NCBI GenBank assembly: GCA_031268395.1
Contig: JAIRXI010000228.1
Span: forward strand, 1-8,880
DNA length: 8,880 bases
Reading direction: 5' to 3'
Origin: Tannerella sp.
Lineage (GTDB): Bacteria > Bacteroidota > Bacteroidia > Bacteroidales > Tannerellaceae
Below, piece by piece: positions 6,162-8,880 of this stretch (the stretch's first letter is position 1; the number at the start of each line of letters is the position of its first letter). A program made the translations under genes and the position numbers. The notes beneath the pieces are model-generated. The model did not search any database. It was not told the origin of the DNA and saw only the letters and a list, made by a program, of their open reading frames with translations.

Positions 6162-8465
6162 TTACGCCTTTCTGTCGCGGTGGTGGATAATGAGTGTGGA
6201 GGGCATGTCCTTGAGCGCTTCTTCACATTCGACGGTGAGGAGGTTCCAGGTGGTGTAGCTGATCAGCATGAAGTTTTGCCCGTTGAACGATTCGCTCATC
6301 AGGTCTTTTTCGGGAAGGATCAGGGCGTCTGTCGCATGAGCAACGAAGCCGGTCAGCGCCGCGTGGATCGTTTCGTTTCCGGAGGAGATGAAACTGCTGC
6401 GGTTGAGCACGCTTACCGTGCCTCTGGTCGACCGGACCAGCGATCTGGCATAGTCAAGCAGGAAGAGGTCTTCTTCCGACTGGACGACGAGGATGATATG
6501 GGTGGCCTGGATGAAGCCGCGGTTGACGAAGATGCCGACCGAACACCGGCTTTGCCCGATGAACCATCTGGTCTTGTCCTGAATCAGCGAAGCGGGCGAA
6601 AAGAGGAACTGGGGCGGCGTTAAACGCCTGAAAAAACGGAAGAAAGACGAATAGATCGTCCGCGCTTCGACGTCGTTCGAGAGGTTGCTCATGGAGATGC
6701 CGGCGCCCACCAGCAGGAAGTCGTAGCGCTCTTCGTTGACCATCGCCACAATGCTCTGCCCGGCATTGGGCGACACTTCGTAACGGGTCTGAATCCGCAT
6801 GTTCAGTTTTTTGGCTTCGTAGAGGATCGGTCCGAAACTCACCCGCTCGAAATTGTCCGTATGGAGCGGATTGATGTCCGAGCCGACCGTCAGATGGAGG
6901 GCCGTCAGGTGGAGCCGCTCTTTCCGCCGCGAGAACATCTGGTGAGCCACGTCGAGCATGATCTGGCCGTTGCCCGCCCGCCCGAAGGAGAGCAATACCC
7001 TGAATGCGTTTTTCTTCTGCCGTTCCTGGCGCTGCCGGGTGATTCTTTCGCGCGCACGGAAGCAAAAAGCGATGAACGAGAGCAGCGGCATCGTCATAAA
7101 GGTGGTGACGAGCGTCATGAGGATCAGCATCACAAAAATGACCGGAGGCAGGATATGCATCTCGTACCCGATTGTCAGTACCACCAGTTCCATCAGTCCG
7201 CGCGTGTTCATCAGTCCGCCCAGCAGCAGGCTGTTTTTCCAGCTTTCCCTCGCCAGGCGGGCGGCAGCCAGCGTACCGCCGAATTTCCCGACGATGGCCA
7301 CCAGAATGAAAATGCCGCACAGCGTCCACATGTCCGGCGTATTCAGCAGGCCGATTTCTGTGCGCAGACCCGTAGACGCGAAGAAGAGCGGCAGAAAGAG
7401 CGTCAGCGACACGTCTTCCACCTTTTCGCTCATCAGCTTGCGGAAACGGGCATTGTCCGGCATCACGATGCCCACAATGAAGGCGCCGAACAGCGCATGA
7501 AGTCCCAGGATTTCCGTCAGGCAGGACGAGATCAGCAGAATCAGGAACATCAGCATGGTCAGCGGCCTGGAGACCACTTCCCGGTTGTGATACAGGTCGC
7601 CGATCATCTTCAGCAGCGGCCGGACGATCAGGAACATGACCACCATGTATGCGGCGGAAAACAGGATCGTGTAGCTGGCGCTGAGTATGCTGTCGACCTG
7701 GGTGACGGCGACTGCGCAGGCCAGGATGCACCATGCCGTCAGGTCGCCGTTGGCGGCGCTGGCCAGCGTTACGGTACCCAAGTGTGTCCGCGTCAGTTTT
7801 CGCTCCTGGATGATCCGCGCCAGCACGGGAAACGCCGTGATGCTCATGGCGATCCCGATGAAAAGCGCAAACGGGAGGAACGGCGTTTCCGCACTGGCAT
7901 ACCGGTCATAAATGAAATAAGCCATCAGGACGCCCAGCACAAAGGGGATGATCATGCTGGTGTGGCTGATCAGGAGGCTGGTCCGGAACTTTTTCTTCAC
8001 CTCGCCCAGGTCCAGTTCCATGCCGATGCAATACATGAACAGGATCAGACCGAACTGACTGAGTATATTGAGGTTTGAAAGCGAAGCCGCCGGAAAGAGA
8101 AAGCCGGAAACGTCCGGCATAAAATAGCCCAGGATCGACGGCCCGAGCAGCAGGCCGGCCACGATTTCGCCGATGACGGACGGCTGCCTCAGTTTGTTGA
8201 AAATCCACCCCACAATCCGGCACGTGAGCAGAATGGCAATGACTTGCAGCAGCAGCAGCCCGAACGGCGTCCGGATATGTTCCATCGTCAGTTCTGCAAA
8301 GAGGCGGAACCCGTCGCTCAGGTTTTGCGGCACGGGAACCGGCACGGCCGTTTGATCCGACACCTGGAGATGTTCTCCTTTCCGGAGGATCAGCCAGACC
8401 GATAGGCCGGAAACGAGAAGCATTACTATGTAAAAGACCAGACCGTTTTTCTTTTCCTGTTTCAT
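6162..8465 (-). CDS. CPA2-family cation/proton antiporter with USP-like C-terminal half
   Basis: This 767-residue membrane protein probably exchanges Na+ or K+ for protons and so serves pH and ion homeostasis. An extra N-terminal helix (9-27) and a polar linker precede the exchanger core (about 66-466, roughly twelve helices). Family segments in order are QPSVIGEIVAGLLLGPSILG (94-113), LFMYCIGMELDL (142-153), SITAFPVLARIIQE (208-221), the ion-site helix AANGDLTAW (237-245), GKFGG (393-397) and NTRGLMELVVLTIG (420-433). The last resembles the CHX-type branch known from plants. The usual ND/DD pair is G240-D241 here. Residues from about 485 to 766 are soluble and look like two USP-like alpha/beta domains (487-600 and 635-762), probably a regulatory nucleotide- or ligand-sensing tail; that part is inference. 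A perfect TATCTTTG box lies just upstream. The 230-base gap to the efflux operon suggests separate transcription. Confidence 0.9.
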   Translation of the reverse strand: MKQEKKNGLVFYIVMLLVSGLSVWLILRKGEHLQVSDQTAVPVPVPQNLSDGFRLFAELTMEHIRTPFGLLLLQVIAILLTCRIVGWIFNKLRQPSVIGEIVAGLLLGPSILGYFMPDVSGFLFPAASLSNLNILSQFGLILFMYCIGMELDLGEVKKKFRTSLLISHTSMIIPFVLGVLMAYFIYDRYASAETPFLPFALFIGIAMSITAFPVLARIIQERKLTRTHLGTVTLASAANGDLTAWCILACAVAVTQVDSILSASYTILFSAAYMVVMFLIVRPLLKMIGDLYHNREVVSRPLTMLMFLILLISSCLTEILGLHALFGAFIVGIVMPDNARFRKLMSEKVEDVSLTLFLPLFFASTGLRTEIGLLNTPDMWTLCGIFILVAIVGKFGGTLAAARLARESWKNSLLLGGLMNTRGLMELVVLTIGYEMHILPPVIFVMLILMTLVTTFMTMPLLSFIAFCFRARERITRQRQERQKKNAFRVLLSFGRAGNGQIMLDVAHQMFSRRKERLHLTALHLTVGSDINPLHTDNFERVSFGPILYEAKKLNMRIQTRYEVSPNAGQSIVAMVNEERYDFLLVGAGISMSNLSNDVEARTIYSSFFRFFRRLTPPQFLFSPASLIQDKTRWFIGQSRCSVGIFVNRGFIQATHIILVVQSEEDLFLLDYARSLVRSTRGTVSVLNRSSFISSGNETIHAALTGFVAHATDALILPEKDLMSESFNGQNFMLISYTTWNLLTVECEEALKDMPSTLIIHHRDRKA

Positions 8466-8771
8466 TTGTATGCCGATTTGCGAACAAAGATACCGGTTTT
8501 ATGCCGGAAATGTTACCGGCAGCCTCCTTTTAACAGATTTGCAGAATCCCTCCCCTGCCCTGCCGGTTCCCTGTTTCGCGCCGTTTCAAAGAACATGAAA
8601 TAAATAATGTGTAACCGTATGCCGGTGCATCACCCGTCTATTCAGTCACGCAAAACAACTCACTGTTCCCCCGCACCGCAAGGCGCTTCTCCGTCGTTGC
8701 CGTGCACCGCCATCCTCAACGCCAGTTACCTGGCCGCCCGCCTCCCGCACGGATCTCCCGGCCCCAGGCAC
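8466..8771. other. Intergenic region upstream of the antiporter
   Basis: No gene is supported here. Beyond the antiporter promoter and the TGCCGG/CCGGCA dyad (8502-8521), there is an AT-rich patch at about 8584-8612 and otherwise featureless GC-rich sequence. An open frame on the plus strand (8607-8834, 75 codons) lacks a ribosome binding site, has low-complexity composition and runs into the interspersed repeat, so I do not call it a gene. Confidence 0.6.
8485..8492 (-). promoter_or_regulatory. Candidate -7 box (TATCTTTG) of the antiporter gene
   Basis: On the minus strand, TATCTTTG matches the Bacteroidota -7 consensus TAnnTTTG at every fixed position and lies 19 bases before the ATG (8465). 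Transcription would begin a few bases downstream, giving a very short leader of roughly 10-15 bases. No TTTG is found at the expected -33 spacing. That region instead holds an inverted repeat, TGCCGG-8 bases-CCGGCA (8502-8521), which might be a regulator site. Confidence 0.5.
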
Positions 8772-8873
8772 GCAGATGACGCAGATTTCAGGGATGTACG
8801 CAGAGAAGAGAAGAAAAATCTGCGAAAATCATGATATTTCGCGTCATCTGCCTGTTTCTCCGCAGATGACGTG
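8772..8873. repeat. Interspersed inverted-repeat element (CGCAGAT type), running to the window edge
   Basis: GCAGATGACGC (8772-8782) is perfectly inverted at 8841-8851, and GCAGATGACG recurs directly at 8862-8871. The middle copy can therefore pair with either flank (11 bp leftward, 10 bp rightward with a 10-base loop). Inside are a second inverted pair, CGCAGATTT (8780-8788) with AAATCTGCG (8816-8824), and a third, GCGAAA (8822-8827) with TTTCGC (8837-8842). This nested CGCAGAT/ATCTGCG layout resembles noncoding palindromic elements I recall from Bacteroidota and other genomes. It may continue past the window. Confidence 0.75.
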
Positions 8874-8880
8874 GAATACG

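Noticed and set aside
6861..8078. 405-codon plus-strand open frame opposite the antiporter
   Set aside because: It has the same shadow composition (Gln/His/Arg/Asp-rich) and no start signal or recognisable domain. The opposite strand encodes a full family protein.
8607..8834. 75-codon plus-strand open frame near the right end
   Set aside because: There is no ribosome binding site and its composition is unconvincing. Its 3' third lies in the interspersed repeat.

Overview
The window reads as chromosomal DNA from a GC-rich member of the Bacteroidota, most likely Bacteroidales. Three things suggest this: the family style of all four proteins, a perfect TAnnTTTG promoter box (the Bacteroidota sigma-ABfr -7 consensus) in front of one gene, and a CGCAGAT-type interspersed inverted repeat of a kind I recall from this group. 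The species is not determined. All four real genes lie on the minus strand, so transcription runs from right to left.

Right part (8880 to 6162): a 415-base intergenic stretch ends, at the window edge, in a hairpin-rich interspersed repeat (8772 onward). Next comes a single-gene unit for a CPA2-type monovalent cation/proton antiporter with a long cytoplasmic C-terminal half that looks like two universal-stress-protein-like (USP-like) domains. Its likely -7 box lies about 20 bases before the start codon.

Middle and left (6161 to 491): a 230-base gap holds a weak hairpin behind the antiporter. It also holds a candidate promoter whose -33/-7 spacer is filled by a perfect 8+2+8 palindrome, a likely repressor operator. 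The gap is followed by a complete tripartite RND efflux operon in the order adaptor, inner-membrane pump, outer-membrane channel. The genes are packed with a 12-base gap and then an ATGA stop/start overlap. The pump keeps the whole AcrB-type proton relay (D400, D401, K912, R942, T949), so it should be an active HAE-class drug/hydrophobe exporter. No regulator gene is in the window.

Left end (490 to 1): 490 bases without a convincing gene. Read in the direction of the efflux transcript, there is a perfect 20-bp stem-loop without a U-tract, three smaller hairpins, and then eleven head-to-tail copies of a 21-bp repeat. Each intact copy carries a CTCC/GGAG mini-hairpin. Because 21 is a multiple of 3, the array is open as heptapeptide repeats on both strands. 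This array and the structured 3' region are the least ordinary parts of the window; the four genes are conventional.
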